64,000 nucleotides of DNA from the NCBI GenBank assembly GCA_963750015.1, contig CAVVPU010000227.1, positions 1-64,000 of the forward strand. Reading direction: 5' to 3'. A program made the position numbers and the translations under genes. Of the stretch, positions 48,528 through 58,549 are shown piece by piece; position 1 is the stretch's first letter, and the number at the start of each line of letters is the position of its first letter. Source of the stretch: CAVVNC01 sp963750015 (GTDB taxonomy: Bacteria > Desulfobacterota > Syntrophorhabdia > Syntrophorhabdales > WCHB1-27). The notes beneath the pieces were generated by a model that was not told the DNA's origin, searched no databases, and worked only from the letters and a program-made list of their open reading frames with translations.

Positions 48528-50323
48528 TTACTGCGGAAAAGGGTCAATAGTTTCCATCACGGCCTTGCCCACCTCTCGGTCGGTAATGTACCCGATTACG
48601 TCGCGGGCCGTAGCGGGTTCGGCATCATTCACAACCAACACGACAGGAACCCCGTCGACTCGCATTTTACTCATGACGTCGAAGAGCGTCGTCTCCGGGG
48701 CGATTGTCGCATAGTTTGTGCTGGCGATCTCGCCTATGGCACGCTCTGCGGCTTCAATAGCCCCTTTCAGGAGATCTTCCCGCGTCACGACGCCACATAT
48801 CGCGCCCTCGGGATCCGCCACCACGACCAGGGAGGGCGCATTTTTCTATTGAGACGAGGATATGGCCTCACGCAGGGGCGTTGGCGACGGCACGATCACC
48901 ACGTTCCTCTCCATGACTTCCCGTGCCTTTTTCAGGCGCTGCAGGTCCGCATGAAGGGCCTCGGGCAGCATGCGACCTCGACGGACGACTCTGGCCGAGT
49001 AAATGCTTTCCTTCGACAGCAGCCTTCTCACGGCGTAACTGAGGGCCACGGTAGCGGTCATGGGAATCACCACATTGTAATCGAGGGTCATCTCGAAGAT
49101 CATCACGATTGCCGTCACCGGGGCACACCCGCTGCTCCGCCCACCAGGCCGGCCATTCCCGCCACGGCGAAGGCCGGTGCCTGGATGGCGAGGCCCGGAA
49201 AGAGCAGATGAAGCATGACTCCGTATGCCCCTCCCAGTGTCGCGCCAAGGAAGAGGGCAGGCGAGAATATTCCCCCTGATCCGCCGGAGCCGAGGGTCAG
49301 GGACGTTGCGAGCAGTTTTAAAAGAAAGAGGAGCATGAGGAAAGAAGGCTGCAAAAGGGTGCCGGTGAGCACGTCCTGCACGGTGGAGTACCCGATTCCC
49401 TCCACAAAGTAGTGACCCCTGAAGAGGGCGAGGAGATACATGATGATCCCGACCAGCAGCATTCCGGTCGCGTGGCGCGCGTAATGGCCGACCCGCACGT
49501 GCTTGTCGAAAAAATCCTCGGCGGCATATACAGACTTGATGTACGCAGCACAGGCGCCTCCCAGCATCAGGCCAAGTCCCACATAGCAGAGAAGCGCGAC
49601 GGGATTGTCCACGTGAAAGTAAGGCACCTGGAAACTCGGTATCACGAAGGAGGGACGACGGCCAAAGAAAAGCCGACCGATGTATGTAGCCGTAGCCGTG
49701 GAGATTGCCACGGGGACAATCGTACGGACACTTACTTCATCAAGTACCAGTTCCATGGCAAAGAGTATTCCACCGATGGGGGTGTTGAACGTCGCTGCGA
49801 TGCCTCCTCCTGCCCCGGCTCCGATCAGCGTAATGCGCTGCCATGCGGGCATCCGGATGATCTGCCCCAAAGTCGAGCCGAAGGAGGATCCGATTTGCAC
49901 GATGGGTCCCTCACGGCCCACCGACCCTCCGCTTCCAATGCAAAGAGCAGAGGCAAGTGCCTTGACCAGCGCTACCACCGGTCTGATAACCCCTCTGTTG
50001 TAGTGTATCGCTTCCATGACCTCCGGCACGCCGTGCCCCTTTGCTTCAGGAGCGAAATTCCGGACAAGAAAGGTTACTCCCAGACTCCCGAGGACCGGCA
50101 CCAGGACGACAAACGGGCCCCATGGGCTCAACGGAGTATGCAGATTCGCATCGTATGTCCAGGATAGCTTGCCGAGGAAAAACAGGTTGTGGAGTAAACC
50201 TATCAGGCCCATGAAGGCGACAGCCCCTATACCGGCGACCCCGCCGACGAGGAGTGACCACGCGAAAAGGCGTAGAAGAGGAAATAGTTGTGTTTGCCTC
50301 TTAGGTTTCCAGAATCGGGGCAC
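48528..50323 (-). pseudogene. ClC-type chloride channel gene with frameshift and stop
   Basis: The 5' part (50323-49115, GTG start after GGAGGG) encodes a ClC channel core of about 400 residues: KGHGVPEVMEAI, GSGGSVGREGPIVQIG with the gating-type Glu, and GSGGSGGIFSPALFLGATLGG. The frame breaks near 49120 just before the last helices, which continue in another frame (VTAIVMIFEMTLDYNVVIPM) with the first half of a CBS pair, until an in-frame TAG at 48850. The second CBS half (VVVADPEGAICGVVTREDLL...DVMSKMRVDGVPVV) follows. One gene of about 590 codons with two lesions. It might also be a sequencing artefact. Confidence 0.75.
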
Positions 50324-50822
50324 TCAAGACCCTCCACGCGAGGGATTATATTCGCTCCCTCAGTCGCGGCCCGTTCATCGTGCACAAAGAGAAATCTAAT
50401 CACTTTGGTTGTGGGGGGCAAACCGATCCCGCCTCGCCGGCAGCGAAAGGCTCACAGATCCACTTATTATCGGATTCTGAACTAATTGTCTGCCACTTAG
50501 GTATCATTCGGATTATTTGCCACAATCACGGAGGCAAACTCTGTTTTGATGGCCATGGAATTTAGTAAGGGGAGCCCAAATTTGGGATCAGTGGGGCAGA
50601 AACATTGTCCCGATTTCTTCGAGCAACCCGCGCCGTGTCTGGCGGCCGAGGAACGGTCTTCTCCTCCCACGCGTATGTGTCTCGATCAGGTCGGCGATCT
50701 CGTGGGCGTGAGCGCAATGAGGTATCGGGTTATGCACCGGCAACAAATGCGTTGAAAAATGGCTTTTGTGGAAGATAGACTAAAGAAGTTTCATTTTGCA
50801 CACCTGTTTCAAGGAGAGGAAA
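50324..50822. other. Intergenic region without a supportable gene
   Basis: About 500 bases between the divergent ClC gene and a small membrane protein. The open frames are short and composed poorly. I see no hairpin terminator or RNA gene. Confidence 0.3.
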
Positions 50823-51215
50823 ATGTTCGGTTCTCGAAAGAGTAGGAACGAAATGAGCGTGGAGGAATTCGTGACGGGCCAGAGCACCGGAGTCCCGGTC
50901 GATGACGGTGTGGCAGACGAGCGAGAAGACGCACCGAGGACGCGGGGATGGCTCATTGCCGCGATCGTCGTGGCAGTAGGTCTTCTTGTACTGTGCTTTA
51001 CTGCGTTGGTGAAAATCAGCTATTTGAGCCGCGAAGTCGCCTTGTTAAGGAGCCAGATGGACGGGAAGACTCTCTACGACCTCAAGGCACAAGTTGCAAC
51101 CCTCGGCAAGGAACTGGAGGTGATGAAGCAGGCGAACACGCACGAGGCGAGAGCGAAGACAAAAATGGCCGCAAGAAACGGAACGGCTGGTAAGAAAAAG
51201 ATCCGATCTCATTAG
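50823..51215 (+). CDS. Single-pass membrane protein with coiled coil
   Basis: A 130-residue protein. Polar acidic N-terminus (residues 1-44), one transmembrane helix (GWLIAAIVVAVGLLVLCFTALVKI, 42-65), then an amphipathic coiled-coil segment (YLSREVALLRSQMDGKTLYDLKAQVATLGKELEVMKQ) and a basic tail. AAGGAGAGG precedes the ATG. It resembles bacterial membrane-anchored septum or partition accessory proteins only in layout. Function unknown. Confidence 0.6.
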   Translation: MFGSRKSRNEMSVEEFVTGQSTGVPVDDGVADEREDAPRTRGWLIAAIVVAVGLLVLCFTALVKISYLSREVALLRSQMDGKTLYDLKAQVATLGKELEVMKQANTHEARAKTKMAARNGTAGKKKIRSH

Positions 51216-51519
51216 GGGTGTACTTACGAAATCGCACTTGTACCGTCACTTACGGGGGAGTCATACTTATAGGTCGACGGCGCCCAAACTACGCGGAATG
51301 GCTTCTTCTGAGATATCTGTCTTGCCCTGTTCTTCAACGGATGCAGTCTTAGAGGTAAAAGCAGGACTGTCCGGGGATTTCAAATGGTACACCTCGGATG
51401 AAGGTTGAATCGATAGCTGGAGGATTACATGGATAATTCGAACGATCTCTATATCTTATGGACAACCACCGACCCTATTACCGCCGAAAAAATGGTTTTT
51501 ATGCATGGATTGAATTCTC

Positions 51520-52041
51520 TCCGGGTTGTATTCCCCGCCGCTTGCGGCGTAAAGTACCTATGTGAGCGAGTATATACATAAGAGCCACAATGTCTCGGTG
51601 CTGATATACCACGTGGTCTTCCCGGCAAAGTACAGAAGGGCGGTATTTGATGAGGACGTGGATACGGTGATGAAAGAAATATGTGTAGAGATAGAGGATC
51701 GATACCAGATGAAATTCCTGGAGATCGGGACAGACAAGGATCACGTCCATTTCCTCGTGCAGTCCGTTCCGACATACACAGTGACCAAAATAGTATCCAC
51801 CATCAAGAGCCTTACCGCACGGGAGATCTTCAAGCGGTGCCCTCAGGTCAAGGAGAAGCTCTGGGGAGGCGAGTTCTGGTCGGACGGGTATTTCGCAAGC
51901 ACCGTAGGCAAGCATGGCAGTGAAAACACGATTGCAAGGTATGTCAAACAGCAAGGAAACACCTACCACAAGTTGCACGAAGATCGGCAACTAAGGTTAT
52001 TCTGATACCCCGCTGCTTGCGGCGGGGTAGTTCATTAGTCT
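51520..52041 (+). mobile_element. IS200/IS605-family element, TnpA only
   Basis: A single-strand-transposing element of about 520 bases with no terminal inverted repeats and no target duplication. Subterminal hairpins are present: CGCCGC-TT-GCGGCG at 51536-51549 near the left end, and CCCCGCTGC/GCGGCGGGG (52008-52027) near the right end. The ends are placed where the interrupted DsrE-like gene rejoins. No tnpB. Confidence 0.75.
51562..52005 (+). CDS. tnpA: TnpA, IS200/IS605 Y1 transposase
   Basis: A 147-residue HUH-family transposase. His-hydrophobe-His is DHVHFLV (His61, His63), and the catalytic tyrosine is Tyr127 in ENTIARYVKQQ. SHNVSVLIYHVVFPAKYRRAVF and GEFWSDGYFASTVG are typical. Full length, no lesions, so it could be active. 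Confidence 0.92.
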   Translation: MSEYIHKSHNVSVLIYHVVFPAKYRRAVFDEDVDTVMKEICVEIEDRYQMKFLEIGTDKDHVHFLVQSVPTYTVTKIVSTIKSLTAREIFKRCPQVKEKLWGGEFWSDGYFASTVGKHGSENTIARYVKQQGNTYHKLHEDRQLRLF

Positions 52042-52560
52042 GAAACGCCATTGGTGGGACCACGTCACCATCATCATTTGGGGAGCCCCGGCAAAGCTTG
52101 TGGCTGAAAACGAAGAGATCGGCAATGCCATTAGACAACTGTTGGACAATGGGGTGAGTTTTTCTGCCTGTAAGGCATGCGCGGATCAGTTAGGCGTGAC
52201 CGGGGTTCTGGAAGGCCTCGGCATAGAAGTGAAGTTCTGGGGTGAACCCCTTACGCAGTTGCTGAAATCGAAGGCGAACCTAATATCCGTCTGAATCTTG
52301 TTATGTAAGAGTGAACGATCCGGTGATAGGTATTCTCCACCGGTCCCTCTAAAGTGGGTTTTGCTCTGAACGACCTCTACACCTTATAACCTGCTCGTCT
52401 CTGCATCGTTCATCTTGAACGTTTGTGTGCATTACGCTGGTCTTGCCAAACATGTTAAGACTGCTTTCGATAGCAGTGTTTGGGGTAAACTATGAATAAG
52501 GCAGGCCGGGCCCGCAAGGGACAGGGGAGACCGTTCAAATTTCCATGGTTACGCCTCGGC

Positions 52561-53841
52561 CTAACGCGTACCCCAGGTTCGCACTCTCAGCGTTATGAGG
52601 GCGTATGGGAAGATCCACATAAGGGTAAAAAGAGAGAAGAACGAATAAATGATGCCGTAAGGAAAGAGCCACGAGCGCTCCGTGTACCAGTAGTAAAACA
52701 TGTTGAGCGTCGAAAAAATGGCCATGGCGCAGAAGAACCGGACCACAGCAGCCGGGTCCTGGATTGCAAGACCCGTGAGGACCACCAGACTTGCCCACCC
52801 TATCGGAAACCTGAGATTCGTTATCACCACGTCCATGATGGAAACGACGACAGCCCACGGGGATCGCTTCCAGACGATGCGCATGAAATGGATGCACTCG
52901 CGCACGTAGGTTCGATCCCACCGGAGATACATCTTGCATAGTTTTCGGTAATTCCACGGAACGACCGTCTGCACCCTCCCCGTGCGCTGAAAGACCGTGT
53001 CATAGCCTGCGGCCAGGATGAAGTTCGTCATTGCCCGATCTTCGCCAAACGTACAGGGTCTGCCGAGAAAAGTTTGGTTCATCCATCGGTGAAGCACCTG
53101 CCGAACGACCGCCGTCCTATAGGCCGTGAGGGCCCCGGGACAGCAATAGACCGTACCGTAAGTAGACTGGACTGCCCTCAAGAAATCGAAGGAGAGCACA
53201 TAGCGGACCTGCAGCATTCTGGGGATCAAGCCCTGCGTCCGGTTGTAGACGACCACCTTGCCCGCGACCGCGCCGATTCGCGGATTGGCAAAGGGGCCTG
53301 TCATAGCGAGGAGACTGCCCGGCTCCACCACACTATCCGAGTCGACGGTGATCACGATTTCACCCCGTGCCCGCCTGAAACCCGCTTCCAGCCCCGCCCG
53401 CTTCCCTCTATTCTTCGTGAAGCGGACCGCCGTTATCACGTGGGGATACCTTGATGCCGCTTCCTGGATATACTGCCAGGTATCATCCGTGCTCCCGTCG
53501 TCTACGACGATGAGTTCCAAGCGTCGCCGAGGGTAATCCGCCTCCAGGACAGAGTAGATTGCGTTTTTGACCATACTACCCTCGTTGTATGCAGGGATGA
53601 TCACCGTAAGCGTGGGGGCGCCCTCGCGTGTCGCCGAAGGAAGAGGCCTGTAGCACAGCCAGAGGACCGTTCTCAATACGAGGAAAAGACTCCCCGCCAA
53701 CGCCCACAACAGGCTGGGGCGAACCAGGGCTTGTAGGGAGCCTGCATGCAACAGCTTAAGGAAGAGCGGGTGAAACATATTGTCCGCAAAGGCGAAATAG
53801 GAAGCCGCTAGTACAGCAGCAATGGTTGCGACGCAGACCAC
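52561..53841 (-). CDS. Membrane-bound family 2 glycosyltransferase
   Basis: A 426-residue processive-type GT2. N-terminal membrane helices (1-60), GT-A domain with LTVIIPAYNEGSMVKNAIYSVLEADYP, VVDDGSTDDTW, VDSDSVVE (DxD) and TFGEDRAMTNF (catalytic base region), a LRWDRTYVRE stretch (QxxRW-like) near 290, and three or four C-terminal helices. Similar to NodC/hyaluronan or chitin-type synthases. The GTG at 53841 is only a guess; protein-like coding continues 39 codons upstream (ITNPPLISEAAEAAILDDETRVAA) to an ATT at 53958 right after AAGGGAGA, with no ATG/GTG/TTG there. Confidence 0.8.
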   Translation of the reverse strand: MVCVATIAAVLAASYFAFADNMFHPLFLKLLHAGSLQALVRPSLLWALAGSLFLVLRTVLWLCYRPLPSATREGAPTLTVIIPAYNEGSMVKNAIYSVLEADYPRRRLELIVVDDGSTDDTWQYIQEAASRYPHVITAVRFTKNRGKRAGLEAGFRRARGEIVITVDSDSVVEPGSLLAMTGPFANPRIGAVAGKVVVYNRTQGLIPRMLQVRYVLSFDFLRAVQSTYGTVYCCPGALTAYRTAVVRQVLHRWMNQTFLGRPCTFGEDRAMTNFILAAGYDTVFQRTGRVQTVVPWNYRKLCKMYLRWDRTYVRECIHFMRIVWKRSPWAVVVSIMDVVITNLRFPIGWASLVVLTGLAIQDPAAVVRFFCAMAIFSTLNMFYYWYTERSWLFPYGIIYSFFSLFTLMWIFPYALITLRVRTWGTR

Positions 53842-53959
53842 CCAGTCGGTACTATCTATCCGGCTCTGCGTATCAGCCGACCGGACCGCGGCGACCCGCG
53901 TTTCGTCGTCAAGAATCGCAGCCTCGGCAGCTTCACTTATGAGAGGTGGATTCGTAATT

Positions 53960-54689
53960 CTCCCTTTTTATGTCAGCACGCAGGTCTCACGAACATGACC
54001 GTCTCCCTGTTTTGGTGACATGTCTCGCCAGATCACCGCAAAAGTCATGCCATCAGCCTTAGAGAACGGCAATGTGTTCGGGCGAGCGGGAGATAGGCCG
54101 TTGAAGAGAAGGTGCTGGTGATGTCTAATCCCATCATGCTCCGGGCTTTCACGTTTTCGGCGGTGATTGGGCGTCTGGTGGCAGTCCTTGAGGAATTTGC
54201 CACAAGAGAAGGCGGAGCCCGTCAATAGGCGCCCGCCGGCAATGGCCGTTTCGGCTCGGAAAAAGCAGGAAGGATGATCAAATATCTCCTGTTTCCAGGC
54301 CCATCCGGTGTGTGCCACTTTTGGCTACCCTCGGTCATTTTTAGCCCAACCGATACACCTTCTGCTGAATGATCAAAGACAGAGGGCAGGGTGCCTGCAC
54401 CCGCGCTCGGGCAAAACGGGGGAGAAGAACGAGTATTTCGAACGGACGTACACGATCCCGAAGGTAAAACAGCGGGCAAGGTGATTGTCAGCCAAAGAAC
54501 GGTTATGATCCCATCTATTAGCTGACAGGTGGGCCATCCCGGCTGCACATCGTCGATCTGATGGTTAACATGTCTCTGAAGGGGGTGATCGAACCGACGC
54601 TTTCAGGCACACGGTGTCCGCATGAATATGACAGGTGACAGGACCAATATGCTTTGCGCGTACAGGCCAACGATCGGAGGTGAGACGCT
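53960..54689. other. Intergenic region without a supportable gene
   Basis: About 730 bases. The minus strand holds a 116-codon frame without motifs. TTTGGCTACCCTCGGTCATTTT near 54320 resembles sequence seen at ends of some insertion elements, but I could not recognise a transposase. Possibly a scar. Confidence 0.25.
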
Positions 54690-55052
54690 TTGATAGAGAT
54701 TCTGGAGAACATGCCCGATAATGTGGTAGCGGTAAAAGCGACAGGAAAGGTAACAGGCGAAGACTATGATAAGGTACTCGTCCCGACCATTGAAGACAAA
54801 CTCGCGAGATACGATAAGATCAGGCTCCTTTATCAGATAGGCCCGGATTTCGAAGGGTTCACCGCCGAAGCCATGTGGGACGATGCCAAGGTCGGCATGC
54901 GCCACCTTACCGCCTTTAAAAAGGTCGCGGTTGTTTCGGACGTGGAATGGATAAACCGCGCCGTCAGGATTTTTTCCTTTGTAATACCCTCTGACGTGAG
55001 GATATTCGGAAATGACGGCTTTTCGGAGGCAAAGACCTGGGTGACGGCATAG
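54690..55052 (+). CDS. SpoIIAA-like STAS-fold protein
   Basis: A 120-residue protein of the SpoIIAA-like (PF11964) type: MPDNVVAVKATGKVTGEDYDKVLVPTIED, KIRLLYQIGPDFEGFTAEAMWDDAKVGM, VAVVSDVEWINRAVRIF and DVRIFGNDGFSEAKTWV. The family has a STAS/CRAL-TRIO-like fold and no established role. GGAGGTGAG precedes a TTG start. Isolated gene. Confidence 0.85.
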   Translation: MIEILENMPDNVVAVKATGKVTGEDYDKVLVPTIEDKLARYDKIRLLYQIGPDFEGFTAEAMWDDAKVGMRHLTAFKKVAVVSDVEWINRAVRIFSFVIPSDVRIFGNDGFSEAKTWVTA

Positions 55053-55198
55053 GATACCTTGCCCTGAGTTTACCCATCAGCCTTAGACCCTCCACTTCCC
55101 GTATGCCGATGCGGGTCAGTGGTAAATGTTGTTACGGACGCTTTTGTTTTCCCAGAAATTTTCCGGGGGAATAACCCGCAACTCCGGGAGCACATTCT

Positions 55199-55870
55199 AT
55201 GGGTTTTCCGGGACACTCCTCGATGTTATCCCACGAAGAGGCGCGTGCTTTCTATGATGGGTTCGGGAAGAAACAGGACTGGCAGCGCTTCTTAGAGGAT
55301 CGAGCCGTCATGGACCTTGTTGAGCACCTATCATTGGGATCGGCCCGTTCTATTTTAGAATTTGGTTGTGGGACCGGGCGGCTCGCAGAGTACTTGTTCC
55401 AGACCTGTCTGCCCCCCGATGACAGATACCTCGGGATCGACGTAAGTGCCACTATGGTTGGTCTATCTTCAAACCGCCTCCGTCGTTTCAGACCACGAGC
55501 GGAAGTTGGTCTGACGTCCGGCGAAACGCGGGTAAATGCACCTTCCGACGGGTATGACCGGTTCCTTTCCACGTATGTCCTCGATCTTCTTGCCGAGGAT
55601 GATATTGAGTGTCTTCTCAGGGAAGCCCACAGGATACTGGTTGGTGGCGGCCTCCTTGGGCTCGTCAGCCTTACTCACGGGACAACTTTTTCATCATGGA
55701 TCGTTGAAATGCTGTGGTCGGCTATCCACCGGATGCATCCGGTGCTTGTCGGTGGCTGTCGCCCCCTGCACCTCGAGGAATTCGTCAAAGATGGATGGCA
55801 CATCAAGCACCTGCGGAAAGCAGTTCGTTTCGGAGTTCCATCAGGGGTGCTCGTCGCCCGGAAGACGTGA
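55199..55870 (+). CDS. SAM-dependent methyltransferase
   Basis: A 223-residue class I methyltransferase. Motif I SILEFGCGTGRLAEYLF (near residue 58), IDVSATMVGLSSNRLRRF, DRFLSTYVLDLLAEDDIECLLREAHRILVGGGLLGLVSL. Substrate unknown. GGGAG lies 9 bases before the ATG; a downstream Met (residue 9) is an alternative start. Confidence 0.78.
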   Translation: MGFPGHSSMLSHEEARAFYDGFGKKQDWQRFLEDRAVMDLVEHLSLGSARSILEFGCGTGRLAEYLFQTCLPPDDRYLGIDVSATMVGLSSNRLRRFRPRAEVGLTSGETRVNAPSDGYDRFLSTYVLDLLAEDDIECLLREAHRILVGGGLLGLVSLTHGTTFSSWIVEMLWSAIHRMHPVLVGGCRPLHLEEFVKDGWHIKHLRKAVRFGVPSGVLVARKT

Positions 55871-56006
55871 AAAGGCTTACAAGATAGGTTTTTCCAGCAG
55901 CGCGCAGTCCTCGGTCCCCTATAACATCCGAAGCGGTCCAAGACTTGTATGTGTAGTCCTGTGGGTTGCATTATGATAAAGTTCATGAAGCTTCGAAAGG
56001 CGCAAC

Positions 56007-57236
56007 GTGGACCTGTTTGATATCATCACGCTTCTGATCACTCTTTCTGCTCTTTTCAGCTACCTTAACTATCGTTATCTCCGTCTGCCCAGGGTGATTG
56101 GCCTTCTACTTTTCGGACTCTTGCTCTCCTTCGGCATCGTTGCCGCAGGTTTCTTTCACCCGGCAATCAAGCAATCCGCAGTCGAGTTGGTCGGCCGCGT
56201 CGATTTCAACCGACTGCTGCTCCACGGCATGCTCGCTTTCCTGCTTTTTGCCGGTCCGTTGCGCCTCGGCATGGAGTCACTGCTTCGGGAGAAATGGGTC
56301 ATCCTTCTTTTGTCAACGCTCGGTGTGTTGCTTTCGACCGCCATCGTTGCCGCTCTCACGTGGACGTTTTTCTCCCTTCTCGGGAACCCTGTTCCGGCTA
56401 TTTACTGCCTCCTTTTTGGCGCGCTTATATCACCTACCGATCCGGTCGCGGTCCTCGCCATCATGCAGAAGCTCCGGGCGCCCGAGGCGCTGCAGACGGT
56501 GATGGCAGGGGAATCGCTTTTCAACGACGGCGTGGGCGTCGTCATCTTTATCGCGCTGCTCCAGGTGGCGTCTGGAGGGGGCTCCGCTTCCTTAAGTGGA
56601 GTAATCATCTTATTTTTGAAGCAGGCCGTCGGAGGAGTAATGTTCGGCGCGATCGCCGGATACGCGGTATACAGACTGATCCGAAGCGTCGATAATTATC
56701 AGGTTGAAGTGCTCCTCACGCTTGCCCTCGCTCTTGGCGGCTACTCGCTTGCGAACGCCCTCCAACTTTCCGGTCCCCTGGCGGTGGTGGTCGCGGGACT
56801 GCTCATCGGGAACCGTGGGCGGCACGGAATGTCGGAGCGTACCAAACTACACCTCGACTCGTTCTGGGAGCTCATAGACGAGATTCTGAATGCTGCGCTC
56901 TTTGTGTTGATAGGCCTCGAACTGCTTTCATTCACCTTGGCCCGCTTTTATCTTCTCGCTGGTCTGTTCGCCATCCCCGTAGTACTACTCGCCAGGATTG
57001 TGAGCGTGGCCGTGTCCATCGCCCTCATTCGCCATCACCGTTTTTTGATTCCGCACACCATAAAAATTCTGACGTGGGGTGGACTGAGGGGAGGCCTCGC
57101 CGTCGCCCTCGCCCTGTCTCTCCCGGCTGTCCCTGAAAAAAGTGTCCTGCTGATGATGACCTACGTCGTCGTGATTTTTTCCATCGTCTTGCAGGGGCTT
57201 ACGGTTGAAAGGCTCATCGCTCGATGGACGAGATGA
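56007..57236 (+). CDS. CPA1-type Na+/H+ antiporter
   Basis: A 409-residue cation:proton antiporter with 11-12 hydrophobic segments. FGALISPTDPVAVLAIM (helix 5) and GESLFNDGVGVVIFIALLQVASGG (the ND pair in helix 6) are the CPA1 ion-binding motifs, and ILTWGGLRGGLAVALALSLP near residue 355 is the helix 11 motif. GTG start. No hydrophilic C-terminal extension, as in short bacterial NhaP-like members. It stands alone. Confidence 0.88.
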   Translation: MDLFDIITLLITLSALFSYLNYRYLRLPRVIGLLLFGLLLSFGIVAAGFFHPAIKQSAVELVGRVDFNRLLLHGMLAFLLFAGPLRLGMESLLREKWVILLLSTLGVLLSTAIVAALTWTFFSLLGNPVPAIYCLLFGALISPTDPVAVLAIMQKLRAPEALQTVMAGESLFNDGVGVVIFIALLQVASGGGSASLSGVIILFLKQAVGGVMFGAIAGYAVYRLIRSVDNYQVEVLLTLALALGGYSLANALQLSGPLAVVVAGLLIGNRGRHGMSERTKLHLDSFWELIDEILNAALFVLIGLELLSFTLARFYLLAGLFAIPVVLLARIVSVAVSIALIRHHRFLIPHTIKILTWGGLRGGLAVALALSLPAVPEKSVLLMMTYVVVIFSIVLQGLTVERLIARWTR

Positions 57237-57498
57237 TTCGATCTGCGTCCTTGCCAAAGGACATCGAAAACCACCGTATCCATATCCTTCATTTAGCGCA
57301 TTGTGGCAATATAATTTGCACACATACAATTTGTATTCATACAATTCTGTCGCCTTTTCCATCTAAAAATCGACAATTTTGTCTATGATAGGGTGCCTGG
57401 AACATGTGTCAACAACGGGAATATCACGCATTTGCGCCCCGATGAGTTAATGGCACAAACGTTGCTAGATTTCCATTGCACATGGAGGCTTACAAAGA

Positions 57499-57957
57499 AT
57501 GGGACAAGGCTCCCCAATGGCCAACCGTCTGCTTCGAGTGTCGCTCGACCTCGCCATCGTCCTGCTCGCGTTGCTCACACTGCTGCCCGCAAAGAAGCTC
57601 ATAACGTTTGAAGCAAACTGCTTGGATAATCAGATACAGGCTGCCTTGGATAAGGCGGATTCAGATACGCTTGTCCGCCATACCGACGATCCGCCGGTCT
57701 CAAAAGAGGCCATCTACCTCACCCCCGACACAACCACCTGTTTCCTTGACTCACCCGTCGTTTTGAGCCACCGCTACCGCGGTCCCCCCCCGTTTTGTCC
57801 TTATTCCCGCAATCGGGCCTGCTATAGAAGCCTCGCTTTTGTTCCTGAAAGCAGGGCAGAGAGCGCTTCGGAGAATACGCAGGCGAGAGAACTATGCCTG
57901 CAAGGAATGAGGAGGATCTATGGAAATACGTGGACAGACAAATCGCGTGGAAGGTGA
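57499..57957 (+). CDS. Doubtful open frame with an N-terminal hydrophobic segment
   Basis: 152 codons. The first 50 residues look like an exported or anchored protein (SLDLAIVLLALLTLLPAKKLITF), and QAALDKADSDTLVRHTDD is plausible, but after residue 75 the composition (Pro/Arg/Ser-rich) looks non-coding. It may be a broken gene. It overlaps the next gene by 38 bases. Confidence 0.25.
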   Translation: MGQGSPMANRLLRVSLDLAIVLLALLTLLPAKKLITFEANCLDNQIQAALDKADSDTLVRHTDDPPVSKEAIYLTPDTTTCFLDSPVVLSHRYRGPPPFCPYSRNRACYRSLAFVPESRAESASENTQARELCLQGMRRIYGNTWTDKSRGR

Positions 57958-58549
57958 CACAGGACCAACGATAATGCATGACCTTGAGTCCATGGGGGGC
58001 GAGATTCCCGTTGTGCCTGGGATAAACAAAGGTTCCGTGCAGTTTGACGTGAATAGCTATCTCAGGCACCTTGCCCGTGTCTTTTCCCCGTCACTGAAAG
58101 GAAGGGCCGGACTGCATCCGGCCCTCGGATCAGGAGTGATACTCGTCAGAGGAATCCCGGCGCAGATAATGACGGTTTTTGCCACCCTCATTACGTGCGC
58201 CAACCAGTTGGCTCCCGGTGGCAGCATGACCATCATCTCCACTCTCTTGCCACTTGACATCGGACTACCCTCGAAAAGGATGGGCAACGGCTGCGCTCTT
58301 CTTTCCTTCTGTCTGGCAGGCGCCAAGGGCGAGCGGATAGCCAATTTCCAAGACCTTGGGCGAAACGGACTTCTGCGGGCCCTTTTTAACGTAAAGACTA
58401 TTGTGGAAAAGCATCATGGCTGTTTCAGGCTATCCGCCCGTGAAGCTAAAATCACTTTCAACATCTACCTCCCGGTTGTTCAGAGCGTCCCGCTGACCCA
58501 TGGAATGAGCGCAACCGAGGCATTCCGCGGAAAGAAGGAGTGGATATGA
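57920..58549 (+). CDS. Degenerate histidine-kinase-like protein
   Basis: A 209-residue protein after AGGAGGATCT. It resembles a HATPase domain of two-component kinases: RAGLHPALGSGVILVRGIPAQIMTVFATLITCANQLAPGGSMTI aligns with the usual QVLLNLCVNARDAMPxGGxLTI, and the end reads FRLSAREAKITFNIYLPVV. The N and G boxes are not preserved, so ATP binding is doubtful. No receiver or sensor domain is visible. It overlaps the next small gene by 4 bases. It may be a degenerate sensor relic. Confidence 0.45.
   Translation: MEIRGQTNRVEGDTGPTIMHDLESMGGEIPVVPGINKGSVQFDVNSYLRHLARVFSPSLKGRAGLHPALGSGVILVRGIPAQIMTVFATLITCANQLAPGGSMTIISTLLPLDIGLPSKRMGNGCALLSFCLAGAKGERIANFQDLGRNGLLRALFNVKTIVEKHHGCFRLSAREAKITFNIYLPVVQSVPLTHGMSATEAFRGKKEWI

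Larger units (their letters stand above)
51429..52294 (+). pseudogene. DsrE-like gene split by an IS200/IS605 element
   Basis: The 5' part (ATG 51429, CTGGAGG ribosome site) encodes MDNSNDLYILWTTTDPITAEKMVFMHGLNSL. After the element the same frame resumes at 52040-52042 with LKRHWWDHVTIIIWGAPAK, and runs LVAENEEIGNAIRQLLDNGVSFSACKACADQLGVTGVLEGLGIEVKFWGEPLTQ to 52294. Joined at the shared CT it gives one DsrE-superfamily protein of about 115 residues with KACADQLG, the Cys position of this group. These are small sulfur-trafficking proteins. The split is recent-looking, since both halves keep frame. Confidence 0.75.

Noticed and set aside
53968..54318. 116-codon minus-strand frame and an insertion-element-like sequence near 54320
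   Set aside because: No transposase motif and no inverted repeats could be found, so a mobile element cannot be supported.
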